DNA from: a virus
IMG/VR virus record: IMGVR_UViG_3300048834_000258
Coordinates: 1 to 64,000 of that record
DNA length: 64,000 bases
Strand: one strand, 5' to 3'
The translations under genes were made by a program, and so were the position numbers. This document shows positions 52,485 through 59,673 of the stretch, one piece after another; the stretch's first letter is position 1, and each line of letters begins with the position of its first letter. Under the pieces are notes generated by a model. It worked only from the letters and a program-made list of their open reading frames with translations, made no database searches and had not been told where the DNA came from.

Positions 52485-53483
52485 ATGGCAAGACAGAAAA
52501 CGATCTATCCAACAAACGAGATTGCTCACTTATGGGCACACCAAGCGGTACCCGTTGCGTACAATCCGCGACGGAACTTTTACTTCGAAGGGCCGACGAT
52601 TTTTTCCTATGGCTCTCACTTCCCGATTGCGATGCACGTTCGGAACAAACGCGGCCAATCGGCTATTTTGCTCACGGAGAAAACCCATTCGGTTACGACC
52701 GCTGGGCATATCTCCATGGTTCGGCGTGCGATTCCGTTTCCGACATCTACTTGTTTCAACGTTTGGAATCCTACGGATGCCCGGCCCGAAGTAATCCGGC
52801 GCGATTACGAAATCCGCATTGAACGGAAACGCGCATCCCTGGACGCGCCTAAGACACGCAAGACAACCAAAGCACAACGATTGCTTGAACTCCGTTCGTT
52901 GATCGCAGAAGCGAACCGCGCGGCTGAGTTCTTTGGCTTTGATTCGTTCGAGCCGGTACCGCAAGCGGACATCGATGCCGCGTTAGCGGTGCAAGCAGAA
53001 TATTCTGCGAAATTGGAGGAAACGCGCGAAGCGCGTAGGATTGTGCAGAACGCGCGCTGGGAAGCACAACGCGAACGCTGGGCGCAAGAACAGACAAAAC
53101 GCCGATTGGATCAAGAGCAGTTTTGCGCCATGTGGGAATCGACTCTCAAGGATTGTTGGCGCAATCGGCAACCATTCCCGGATGGCGTGGGAATGCAAGG
53201 GCACGCGCTATCGTTTGCTTACTTGCGCGTCAGCGGAAACGAAATCGAAACTACGCTAGGCGCTCGTGTTCCGGCAGAGCATGTACGGCGTGCTTTGCCC
53301 TTCGTCCTTCGCCTGTTGGCCAGCGGCCAGCAATGGCAACGGAACGGCCATACAATCCATCTAGGACATTATAGCCTAGATCGGATTGACGCTGATGGGA
53401 CTGTCCATGCTGGATGCCATCGTATCCCGCGCGCCGAAGTGGAGTACATCGCAGCTACGCTGGGAGTACCTCATGCAGCATAA
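52485..53483 (+). CDS. Conserved phage protein (YPTNEIAHLWAHQ family)
   Basis: 332 residues from the ATG at 52485. YPTNEIAHLWAHQAV, YFEGPTIFSYGSHFPIA and SVTTAGHISMVRRA belong to a well-distributed phage/plasmid family of unknown activity. A basic helical middle (about 120-220) and a C-terminal part with HTIHLGHYSLDRI follow. Possibly modifies or binds nucleic acid; no catalytic motif recognised. Confidence 0.7.
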   Translation: MARQKTIYPTNEIAHLWAHQAVPVAYNPRRNFYFEGPTIFSYGSHFPIAMHVRNKRGQSAILLTEKTHSVTTAGHISMVRRAIPFPTSTCFNVWNPTDARPEVIRRDYEIRIERKRASLDAPKTRKTTKAQRLLELRSLIAEANRAAEFFGFDSFEPVPQADIDAALAVQAEYSAKLEETREARRIVQNARWEAQRERWAQEQTKRRLDQEQFCAMWESTLKDCWRNRQPFPDGVGMQGHALSFAYLRVSGNEIETTLGARVPAEHVRRALPFVLRLLASGQQWQRNGHTIHLGHYSLDRIDADGTVHAGCHRIPRAEVEYIAATLGVPHAA

Positions 53484-53562
53484 CGGGCTTTGGCTCACTC
53501 TCGAATTGCTGGCAGCACTTACACTGCCGGTATACGCAATTTATAGGCTAGTCAACGGCTAG
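53473..53562 (+). CDS. 29-residue membrane peptide
   Basis: MQHNGLWLTLELLAAL plus hydrophobic continuation to YRLVNG; a single transmembrane helix. Its ATG lies in the end of the previous gene, and it stops before the terminator at 53588. Real gene status uncertain because of its size. Confidence 0.35.
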   Translation: MQHNGLWLTLELLAALTLPVYAIYRLVNG

Positions 53563-53587
53563 CCAACCAACTAACCGACACAAAAAA

Positions 53588-53611
53588 GCCGCTCCAATCG
53601 GAGCGGCTTTT
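53588..53611. terminator. Bidirectional terminator
   Basis: Perfect arms GCCGCTCC/GGAGCGGC with an AATC loop, A6 on the left and T4 on the right, between convergent units. Confidence 0.85.
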
Positions 53612-53632
53612 GCTTTGGGTGGTGAGCGTAGC

Positions 53633-53896
53633 TTAAAGCGATTCGACATAGACGCGCATTGCTCGCCTTGTCCGATAGGACGCTATCGCGTCGCAAAGAC
53701 GCTGTATCGCGTTTCGGTGCGGTTCGGGAAGCGAAGCTTCCGGCGTCCGCTCCAGACGGTCCAGGAGGGCTAAGGCTCTCCGATAGTGATCTACCCTAGC
53801 TGTATCGGCCAGTAGATCGTCGCATCTATCGATGCGGCGCGATTCAGCCAAGTAGGCCAGTAGCACGTATTCGCGTGTTCGCTCCAAGGTTGTCAT
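53633..53896 (-). CDS. Small Arg-rich helical protein
   Basis: 87 residues, helical and Arg-rich (SRRIDRCDDLL, YRRALALLDRLE). Last gene of a short leftward unit; its start overlaps the preceding stop by 4 bases. Unknown. Confidence 0.6.
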   Translation of the reverse strand: MTTLERTREYVLLAYLAESRRIDRCDDLLADTARVDHYRRALALLDRLERTPEASLPEPHRNAIQRLCDAIASYRTRRAMRVYVESL

Positions 53897-54102
53897 TGCG
53901 TATACTCCGTTTCGAAGGTTTGGGTTTTGTCATTGTGCCACCAATAGACCCTGCGGCCATGGTAGAGACCTGTTCCTGACGTTCCATTCGTGGTGGATGC
54001 CAGTATTCGCAACTTAGGGATTTTCGCGTAGTCCGTTAACCAGCATCCATTTTCGTTCAGGCCGTGGTGCTGTTTGAGTAGACGTGCCAAGGTTTCGAGC
54101 AT
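53893..54102 (-). CDS. Small unknown protein
   Basis: 69 residues from the ATG at 54102 (GGAGGAAAAC upstream). Helix then beta hairpin with GLYHGRRVYWWHNDK. Unknown. Confidence 0.6.
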   Translation of the reverse strand: MLETLARLLKQHHGLNENGCWLTDYAKIPKLRILASTTNGTSGTGLYHGRRVYWWHNDKTQTFETEYTQ

Positions 54103-54103
54103 C

Positions 54104-54289
54104 TTAGTTTTCCTCCGATTCGATTCTGATTTCACGCTGCAATCGCCGCGCGACGCGGTTTAGGATGCGCCAGCTAACGCTGGAGCAACCTGGAGTTGAT
54201 TGGAGATCGGTTACGATCTCCAAAGCATCGCAGAGATCGGTTAGGCGTTTGATAGAGCGCGCTAACGCGCGGATTGATTGGGTTGCCAT
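54104..54289 (-). CDS. Small basic helical protein
   Basis: 61 residues from the ATG at 54289 (AGGGAGA upstream). ATQSIRALARSIKRLTDLCDAL then a basic C-terminal helix. Possibly DNA binding; no motif. Confidence 0.6.
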   Translation of the reverse strand: MATQSIRALARSIKRLTDLCDALEIVTDLQSTPGCSSVSWRILNRVARRLQREIRIESEEN

Positions 54290-54318
54290 GGTTTGATTCT
54301 CCCTTGAGTGGGGGGCGC

Positions 54319-54483
54319 TTAGCGTCCTGCGTAGTCCCAATAGACGGCATCATAATTGCTTTGTGCTAGGCGCAAAGCAAACCACGCACGAGCGCGGTCA
54401 AGTCCGTCTGTATTGAGAGTCAGTGACTCATAAGTCACGCGTGCATTGCACAGTGTTTGGTAAAGCGTGTGTAAGGTTTCCAT
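54319..54483 (-). CDS. 54-residue protein with leaderless-type start
   Basis: METLHTLYQTLCNAR...NYDAVYWDYAGR from the ATG at 54483, six bases after a GATACT -10 box and without an RBS. Helical. First gene of a four-gene leftward unit. Unknown. Confidence 0.6.
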   Translation of the reverse strand: METLHTLYQTLCNARVTYESLTLNTDGLDRARAWFALRLAQSNYDAVYWDYAGR

Positions 54484-54489
54484 GAGTCC

Positions 54490-54518
54490 AGTATCCCGCC
54501 GTGTGCTAGCACACGCAA
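54490..54518 (-). promoter_or_regulatory. Leaderless promoter TTGCGT-17-GATACT
   Basis: Minus strand -35 TTGCGT (54513-54518), 17-base spacer, -10 GATACT (54490-54495), then GGACTC and the ATG. The 14-base palindrome GTGTGCTAGCACAC (54501-54514) overlaps spacer and -35, a likely operator. Confidence 0.6.
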
Positions 54519-55218
54519 GCAAACAAAGGGCGAAGGATCGATAGATTATTTTTATGGGAGCTTCGCTCCGCAAATACTTGAGTGGAAGAGACTCAAGTAT
54601 TGGATATGTGAGTGTGAGACACTCAGATGCTAAGAATTTAGCACACCGCACGTCCCTTGCCAAACTACAAGTGTAGTAAATCGGATTTATAGGTCCATTA
54701 ACGAAATTAATGGCCTTTCGGGCCTGTCAGCTAGTACCATGAGGCTAGAATCCTCGCTACAGTACCGTGCCGCTAAGCTCCATTATGTAACCTTTCGTCT
54801 TTTTCGCTGTAAGCCCTTACACTATACAACTGGCCTATATTCAGACATGCGTGTCCGAATTAATTATGTTTAATGTGGGGAGGGGTCGGGGGAGGGGGCA
54901 CTGCGTGCCTGGGGTCGTAAACCGTTGATTTTAAAGGGAAAGAAGGTTCCTTGCCGGGGTATGGGGTGGGGTCCCTTTTTTGTGGGGAGGGGTTGGGGCG
55001 GGGTTTGGGGTGGGGGCGCAGCCCCCACTGTCTCCGGCCCAAACCAAGAAGGTTCCTAACTTTTTGATTCCCTTGGCGGGGAATTCGTTGCATCTATCTT
55101 AGCGAATATTTCTGAGAATTTCCTATCAATAACAAAACTAATCTTCGCCCTTTGTTCCCCTTGGGGGAACGCGCTTCCGGGGGCCGGAAGGGACCTTTAG
55201 CCCCTTCCACTAACCCCT
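54519..55218. other. 700-bp non-coding region with G-rich tracts
   Basis: No supportable gene. It holds perfect palindromes (ACTTGAGT/ACTCAAGT at about 54579-54601; GAGTGT/ACACTC just after), two clusters of G4-G5 runs on the plus strand (about 54877-54898 and 54983-55017) able to form G-quadruplexes, a duplicated AAGAAGGTTCCT (about 54942 and 55048), and a GTTCCCC/GGGGAAC hairpin near 55155. Candidate origin, packaging or regulatory site. Confidence 0.5.
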
Positions 55219-55569
55219 TTATTTGTAATCACTTAGCACCTTAGCCACTTTCTTCGACAGCCGGTCCACATCCTCTTCAATTTCAAGCAGTTGCGCCCGC
55301 AAAGAATCTCCTAAGTCGGATCTCTGCGGCCTCGCGGCCAACAACGTCGGCAAGTAGCTCTCCGCTACCGCATAGTCCCAAGCCTGCAAAAGCCACTCCA
55401 CTCCCATCTCGTTCGTCTCAATCAGTCGCGCGGCTTCCCACTTGGAGCGATTGTCACGAATCCACAAAAAGAACATCTCCCTGGCGCTACTCGCCGAATC
55501 CGCCATGGACAAAACGTGCGTCTTCCACTTCCGCGCCCCGTTCTCCAAATACTCAATCGTGTACGTCAT
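55219..55569 (-). CDS. Unknown protein with C-terminal coiled coil
   Basis: 116 residues from the ATG at 55569 (GAAGGAGG upstream; ATGA overlap). MTYTIEYLENGARKWKTHVLS is a beta N-terminus, then helices with a heptad end (LLEIEEDVDRLSKKVAKVL). Last gene of a four-gene leftward unit. Confidence 0.6.
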   Translation of the reverse strand: MTYTIEYLENGARKWKTHVLSMADSASSAREMFFLWIRDNRSKWEAARLIETNEMGVEWLLQAWDYAVAESYLPTLLAARPQRSDLGDSLRAQLLEIEEDVDRLSKKVAKVLSDYK

Positions 55570-55877
55570 TTGCCCTCCTTCGGGGCTTTCGCTCCGGCGC
55601 TTAAAACACTTTGCCGCTCCTTCTGCAACTGCTCCGACCACCAATCAAGTACGAGCCGCTTCGCGTTTGTCTCCCCTCGCGCCCCCAAATACTCGCGTAT
55701 CTGTATAACCGCGTCGTTCCGCCCTATGCGGCGCTGCGCTGCCGCGCTCTGCGCATATACCGTGTACCACTCAGTCTCCGACCGAGCGGTCTGAGACACT
55801 CCCAGGTTATAACCACTGACAGCACAAGTCGCCGCCAGAAAAGTCAACCACGCTAAATGCAACAACGCTTTCTTCAT
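55566..55877 (-). CDS. Small exported or membrane-anchored protein
   Basis: 103 residues from the ATG at 55877 (CAGGAGG upstream; ATGA overlap). MKKALLHLAWLTFLAATCAVSG is a signal sequence or anchor; the Cys after LAAT is close to, but not, a perfect lipobox. The rest is helical and outside the membrane. Spanin-like size, but no Rz partner is adjacent. Confidence 0.6.
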   Translation of the reverse strand: MKKALLHLAWLTFLAATCAVSGYNLGVSQTARSETEWYTVYAQSAAAQRRIGRNDAVIQIREYLGARGETNAKRLVLDWWSEQLQKERQSVLSAGAKAPKEGK

Positions 55878-56464
55878 TTGCCCTCCTGCGCCTGCGCCTC
55901 CGGCGCTCCGAAACAATCAGACATGGCCAGTGCCCAAAATTTGGTGGCCTTTTCCGGGAACCGGCAGGCTGCCGTAATTTGCTCTACTCCGTACCAAATC
56001 ACGGAATCCGATACCTCCGGTTCCCATTGTGTCCAACACTCGGCCAACTTACCCAGAAACATCTTCGCCTCCAGGTACGTCGCCACGTTGTCCATCTCCT
56101 TAACAATCGGCAAATCGCACGCCACCCCAAACTTCCCACAAATCACACGCCTTGCGCGATCCTCCGCCTGCCGATATGCAAGCATGTCCGGCCTGTGCTT
56201 AATCGGCTTCGGCATATCCTTCAGATAGGCTTCGCCCGCGTCATGGAGCAGCGCACACTTCCAAAGCTCTCTATCGTCCGTCGCGCTGCGCACCAACTCG
56301 TAAACCACCAGCGTATGCTGCGCGACCGTCCACCCACCCGCGTTCCCGCCGAAGCGCACCTCATGTGCCAAGTTATGGACGATATCGCTCAACTCGATGT
56401 CCTCCGCGCGTAGCGCAAACGGATCAACGACTTTACCACTTCCCATTTGAATGCGGTAGCTCAT
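55874..56464 (-). CDS. HD-domain nucleotide hydrolase (DatZ/YfbR-like)
   Basis: 196 residues from the ATG at 56464 (TGATG overlap). IVHNLAHEVRFGG, TVAQHTLVVYELV, LLHDAGEAYLKDMPKPIK and VKEMDNVA follow the order of the phage HD family that includes the dATP triphosphohydrolase DatZ and YfbR 5'-nucleotidases (H...HD...D). It would act on deoxynucleotides in the cytoplasm. With the DUF5664 gene at 30188 it gives two of the enzymes that in Z-genome phages deplete purine dNTPs. Confidence 0.8.
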   Translation of the reverse strand: MSYRIQMGSGKVVDPFALRAEDIELSDIVHNLAHEVRFGGNAGGWTVAQHTLVVYELVRSATDDRELWKCALLHDAGEAYLKDMPKPIKHRPDMLAYRQAEDRARRVICGKFGVACDLPIVKEMDNVATYLEAKMFLGKLAECWTQWEPEVSDSVIWYGVEQITAACRFPEKATKFWALAMSDCFGAPEAQAQEGK

Positions 56465-56745
56465 CAGAAGCACTCCTCGGCGAACTGCTTTGCCTTCTCA
56501 CGGTCCTCAAAATAGTAGGTCACGTCCGGTTCGCGCTGCGCCGTCCCAAAGAACTTCACCTCATACGCCTGCACATCTGCGCACAGCGCCGCCATTCCCA
56601 ACCGCGCCACCACTTCCGCCGACTCGTCGCACACCAGCCACGCCGTATGCTCCTTGTCGATCCAATGCGTCTTTCGCGCTGCCCGCGCTTGGCGCACCAA
56701 GTCCTTAGCCATTAACGCCGTCTGAAAACTCAACATATCTGGCAT
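56464..56745 (-). CDS. Unknown small protein upstream of HD hydrolase
   Basis: 93 residues, RBS AAGGAGG 6 bases before the ATG. Helical N-terminus (QTALMAKDLVRQARAARK) then alpha/beta with VTYYFEDREKAKQFAEECF. Starts the HD-hydrolase unit. A GGAGCC/GGCTCC mini-palindrome lies in its leader (56757-56773). Confidence 0.65.
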   Translation of the reverse strand: MPDMLSFQTALMAKDLVRQARAARKTHWIDKEHTAWLVCDESAEVVARLGMAALCADVQAYEVKFFGTAQREPDVTYYFEDREKAKQFAEECF

Positions 56746-56820
56746 AAATCCTCCTTCGGAGCCTTTGGCTCCACTCCCATCTTACCCCTTTCTTGCAAGA
56801 AAAACTACTACTTTTTTTTC

Positions 56821-56849
56821 TTGCAGGCGCAAAGCGCCCGTGCTATCCT
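56821..56849 (+). promoter_or_regulatory. Promoter TTGCAG-17-TATCCT with palindromic spacer
   Basis: -35 TTGCAG (56821-56826), 17-base spacer, -10 TATCCT (56844-56849). GGCGC-AAA-GCGCC (56826-56838) fills the first part of the spacer. The hexamers match the promoter at 21117-21145. Confidence 0.7.
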
Positions 56850-56864
56850 AAGTGCGGAGGTCCA

Positions 56865-57131
56865 ATGGCTCGCAAACCAATCGAACGCCCGCGCACAACA
56901 CTTGTGCCCCTACCGTGCCGCTGGTATGCCCCCGGCAAATTCGCACACAACCCCAACTGGGAGTTGCACACCCTTTGCGAAGGCTACTTCCTGGCCGAAA
57001 TTGCCCAGGACGGACCCAACTACTTCGTCTTTGTTCCCGGCGCGAAAGTCCCCGAACTGCCCTTCCCGACGGCCCACGCCGCCAAAGAATGGGCCGAGAC
57101 CTACCTCGCCGACCCCAACAACTTCAAATAG
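56865..57131 (+). CDS. Small alpha/beta protein
   Basis: 88 residues from the ATG at 56865 (CGGAGG upstream). Pattern: PLPCRWYAPGKF, LHTLCEGYFLAEIAQDGPNYFVFV, then PFPTAHAAKEWAETYL reads as a three-strand sheet with a final helix, as in small phage proteins of unknown function. Starts a three-gene rightward unit. Confidence 0.65.
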   Translation: MARKPIERPRTTLVPLPCRWYAPGKFAHNPNWELHTLCEGYFLAEIAQDGPNYFVFVPGAKVPELPFPTAHAAKEWAETYLADPNNFK

Positions 57132-57158
57132 CGCCTAGCGCAAGAAAGGAACCGCCCC

Positions 57159-57539
57159 ATGCCCGCACGCACCAAAAAGACTCCCATCGTACTTGTGTAC
57201 GATCCCACCGACGAAGGACGCTTTGCTTTCTATGACGAGGGCACTCTCGCTTTCGAAGGCTCTGACGAAAACAACCACTACTTCGACTTCCTCGCCTTCT
57301 GTCAAAAGTTCAACATCCCTTACGAAGAACGCGAGATGCTCGAAGGTCTTGAAGGCGAGGAATTTCCCCGCAAACTCGAAGATCTGAAGCCGAAGGTTTC
57401 CGTTCACGTCGAAATCGATACGTGGGATGAAGCCGAATACCTGAACATCGCGACCGACGATACCGGCCTCGGTTGGGTCTCCAAAGCCGACGCCATCGAG
57501 ATCCGCGACCGTCTCGTGGAGGCCCTCGGCAAATGCTAG
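57159..57539 (+). CDS. Acidic alpha/beta protein
   Basis: 126 residues, RBS AAAGGAA. Acidic throughout; IVLVYDPTDEGRFAFYDEG then helix and a C-terminal VSKADAIEIRDRLVEAL. Unknown. Overlaps the next gene by 7 bases. Confidence 0.65.
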   Translation: MPARTKKTPIVLVYDPTDEGRFAFYDEGTLAFEGSDENNHYFDFLAFCQKFNIPYEEREMLEGLEGEEFPRKLEDLKPKVSVHVEIDTWDEAEYLNIATDDTGLGWVSKADAIEIRDRLVEALGKC

Positions 57540-57880
57540 CCACCCGAACCGAACTACCGAACGAGCCGCGCCGCTGGCGGCTCGTCTCCTCGGCCCGCGC
57601 CGAACCGGGACGCGACTTCGCCATCTACATTGACAACTACCTTTACTGCATCGGAGATGCGGGTCTCGAAGCGATTCTTCTTGAGACGAAGACTCCCTTC
57701 ATCCCCGAAATGACAGAACGGGAGAAGTTCCCCGAGTTCTTCGAAGATCTCATCCACACAACCGACATCGACATCGACTGCCTCGCGACCGACGAAGCGG
57801 CTTTTCTGCGCCTCGATGGACGCTATTACACACGCCGCCAAGCGGAGCACATCTACAACGCGCTAAAAGCGCACTTCTAA
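57533..57880 (+). CDS. Unknown protein at end of rightward unit
   Basis: 115 residues from the ATG at 57533 (ATGCTAG overlap). FAIYIDNYLYCIGDAG, an acidic middle and YYTRRQAEHIYNAL. Possibly same fold class as its neighbour. Cassette F begins right after its stop. Confidence 0.6.
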   Translation: MLATRTELPNEPRRWRLVSSARAEPGRDFAIYIDNYLYCIGDAGLEAILLETKTPFIPEMTEREKFPEFFEDLIHTTDIDIDCLATDEAAFLRLDGRYYTRRQAEHIYNALKAHF

Positions 57881-57957
57881 ACGCACAAAAGGCGGAACCA
57901 AAGCCGCTCGGCCTCGGATTCCGCCCTTCGTGTGGTGGGTCTACAACCAGTTTAACA
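57881..57957 (-). ncRNA. Small-RNA cassette F
   Basis: Minus-strand extended -10 TGTTAAACT (57949-57957), then GTTGTAGACCCACC, a hairpin with GGCGGAA/TTCCGCC core (57891-57923) and TTTTGTGCGTTT. Predicted RNA about 60 nt, antisense-facing to the plus-strand gene end. The CACACGAAG lead-in to the stem is close to that of cassettes C and G. Confidence 0.55.
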
Positions 57958-57958
57958 T

Positions 57959-57986
57959 AAAAGGGGAGCCGGGTGGCTCCCCTTTT
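57959..57986. terminator. Bidirectional terminator after the minus-strand gene
   Basis: Perfect 12-base arms AAAAGGGGAGCC/GGCTCCCCTTTT with a GGGT loop. Ends leftward transcription of the gene at 58007 just before cassette F re-starts it. Confidence 0.85.
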
Positions 57987-58006
57987 AGTTAGTTAGCGCC
58001 GAAGGC

Positions 58007-58513
58007 TTACAGGCCCGCGAAGTCGCCGTAGGCGCGGCTGTCAGCGCCCGCCTGGGGAGCGCACCACAGGACGACGAAGGCACCAGCGCCCTCGGTTTCC
58101 GGCGTGGTCCGCGTCACGTCGAAGTCCGCAGTCAACACGGAACCCGCCGCAATCGTGGTTTTGGTCGCGTCCAGGACGGGCGGGGTAACGCCGGTGCTGG
58201 CAGCATTCGCGTAGACAAAGCCCGCGCCCGCAGCCTTGGTGATGGTGCAGGTGGTGGTAAGAATGGAAGTGCCGGAAGTCGCGGCGTCAGCCCGCTTGTC
58301 CACGTCGATAACGACCTGCCAAGCATCGGTGCCGTCAACACCGTTGGTTACGATGCCCGCATTGATGCCGACAACTTCCACATCAAAGGGGAAGATGCCG
58401 CCAGGGACGCCGAGCACGTCAGCGGACAAAGTGCCCGACTGCATAATCACGGGAAAGAGCAGCGCCGTTCCGGGCGCAGCCGCGTTAGAGAGAAGCAAAA
58501 CACCATTAGCCAT
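58007..58513 (-). CDS. Ala/Thr/Gly-rich probable virion protein
   Basis: 168 residues rich in Ala, Thr, Val and Gly, beta-rich, no charge clusters (MANGVLLLSNAAAPGTALL, VLGVPGGIFPFDVEVVGINAG). The character fits a capsid decoration protein or fibre. It stands alone on the minus strand with its own promoter and terminator, an unusual arrangement for a structural gene. RBS TAGGAGG. Confidence 0.6.
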   Translation of the reverse strand: MANGVLLLSNAAAPGTALLFPVIMQSGTLSADVLGVPGGIFPFDVEVVGINAGIVTNGVDGTDAWQVVIDVDKRADAATSGTSILTTTCTITKAAGAGFVYANAASTGVTPPVLDATKTTIAAGSVLTADFDVTRTTPETEGAGAFVVLWCAPQAGADSRAYGDFAGL

Positions 58514-58560
58514 AGTTTGGCCTCCTAGCTAGAAGTATAAGGATGCGCAATCCTACTATT

Positions 58561-58569
58561 ATTCTACCA
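58561..58569 (-). promoter_or_regulatory. Promoter TG-G-TAGAAT, minus strand
   Basis: Extended -10 followed by AATAGTAGGAT and an AGGAT/ATCCT hairpin with a TGCGC loop in the leader of the gene at 58007. Confidence 0.6.
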
Positions 58570-58609
58570 TGTGCTTCGCACGCCATTAACTTTCCATAGT
58601 GGAAGGGTA

Positions 58610-58638
58610 TTGACAGCGGGCCAGAGGCCCGCTATACT
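58610..58638 (+). promoter_or_regulatory. Consensus promoter with palindrome filling the spacer
   Basis: -35 TTGACA (58610-58615) and -10 TATACT (58633-58638). The 17-base spacer is exactly a perfect palindrome, GCGGGCC-AGA-GGCCCGC. Probably the strongest promoter in the window and likely tightly controlled. Confidence 0.85.
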
Positions 58639-58644
58639 GAGATT

Positions 58645-58861
58645 GTCGCTCGGCGCAACCTCCCCGGTTGTCGTTAGTGGCAGGCCCGAGCTGGGCGGGG
58701 CGCGACGAAACCCGGCAAAGATTCGCCAACAGCCTCGGCTTAACGCTTGCAAGGTTGGCGAAGTCGCAGGTCTGGCGAATGTCACCGTAGGGTGGCCAGT
58801 AACCAGCGCATGTGGCCCCGAGTGTGGCGACGAATCGGGGCAATTTTCGAGGAGGTAAATC
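58645..58861 (+). other. Long structured 5' leader
   Basis: About 215 bases between a strong promoter and the phosphatase ATG without a credible ORF. Pairings: CAAC/GTTG (near 58659-58673), a nine-base long-range stem TTCGCCAAC/GTTGGCGAA (about 58724-58761), and CCCCGA/TCGGGG (58816-58841) ending just before the RBS GAGGAGG. Could be a riboswitch-like or protein-bound leader; no known class recognised. Confidence 0.5.
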
Positions 58862-59224
58862 ATGAGTGTTTTTGGTGGATGGATCGGCGTGGACCTGGAT
58901 GGCACACTCGCTGAATATGACGGATGGAAGGGGCCGGAACACATCGGCAAGCCCGTCCCGGCGATGGCCTTCCGCGTCAAGAAGTGGCTGGCTGAAGGAA
59001 AGGACGTGCGGATCTTCACGGCACGAGTGTCGCATGACGGGTCTCCCGCTCGCGTGGCCGATGCAGCAGATGCTTCTGACGCCATTTCTAGTTGGTGCAA
59101 AGAGAACTTCGGCCAACGACTTCCGATTACAAACCAGAAAGACTACGCCATGGTGGAACTGTGGGACGACCGCTGCGTGCAGGTTGAACCCAACACCGGC
59201 AGAAGGGTGGATGGGAAGTCATGA
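58862..59224 (+). CDS. HAD-superfamily phosphatase
   Basis: 120 residues. VDLDGTLAEYDGW holds the DxD nucleophile motif, IFTARVS the second (Ser/Thr) motif, and MVELWDDRCVQV the acidic motif; the family occurs in many phages and acts on nucleotides or polynucleotide ends. Compact, without a large cap. Expressed behind the strong promoter and structured leader. Confidence 0.8.
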   Translation: MSVFGGWIGVDLDGTLAEYDGWKGPEHIGKPVPAMAFRVKKWLAEGKDVRIFTARVSHDGSPARVADAADASDAISSWCKENFGQRLPITNQKDYAMVELWDDRCVQVEPNTGRRVDGKS

Positions 59225-59646
59225 GTGAACCGTTCAAGATGACGCCGGAAGAGATCAAGCAGGCGGAGGATATGTATGTCAACAGCGGGCCTTTCGGCTC
59301 ACTGACGCAGGTGTTCAACAAATTCCCGCGAATCTACGCATTCAGGCCCTACCGAGAGGGAGAGGAAGTGGTTACGCTGGACCGGACTTCGCTTGTTGTG
59401 AACCATAGTGGTGGTGACAGACCGCACTTCATCCTCCGCCCGCGCAAGAAGGTCACCGTGACCGACTACGTGTTTCGCGATACGGGGGAGACGCGGCTCC
59501 CAGACTACGGAGAGTGGTTTCGTTCTGGTGGGATGCTTGGCCTCGAAGATTATTTCCTGCAAGCGATGCCGGGAAATCTCTACACCAAACGCGAACGGAT
59601 CTACACCCGCGAGGAGATCACCCGCGAAATCGAGGTGGAGGAATGA
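59221..59646 (+). CDS. Unknown protein, divergent FRPP family
   Basis: 141 residues, ATGA overlap with the phosphatase. FPRIYAFRPYREGEEVV and DRPHFILRPRKK follow the order of the FRPP/GPRLI segments in the genes at 20285, 28118 and 50302. The C-terminus repeats IYTREEITREIEVEE, similar to the EETVRKTVTV segment of the 50302 protein but at the other end. Function unknown. Confidence 0.65.
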   Translation: MSEPFKMTPEEIKQAEDMYVNSGPFGSLTQVFNKFPRIYAFRPYREGEEVVTLDRTSLVVNHSGGDRPHFILRPRKKVTVTDYVFRDTGETRLPDYGEWFRSGGMLGLEDYFLQAMPGNLYTKRERIYTREEITREIEVEE

Positions 59647-59673
59647 TTCGGCGCAAAGCGCCGAAGAAATAGC

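Noticed and set aside
54720-54785. tRNA-like arm with loop CTAGAAT (plus) or ATTCTAG (minus, UCU anticodon)
   Set aside because: No matching D-arm, acceptor stem or CCA in either orientation; only one 4-bp stem forms.
54860-55093. 77-codon Pro-rich minus-strand ORF
   Set aside because: It is only the complement of the G-rich tracts (poly-Pro from CCC runs) and has no RBS.
58571-58858. 95-codon plus-strand ORF in the phosphatase leader
   Set aside because: It starts upstream of the consensus promoter, has no RBS and encodes no recognisable pattern.
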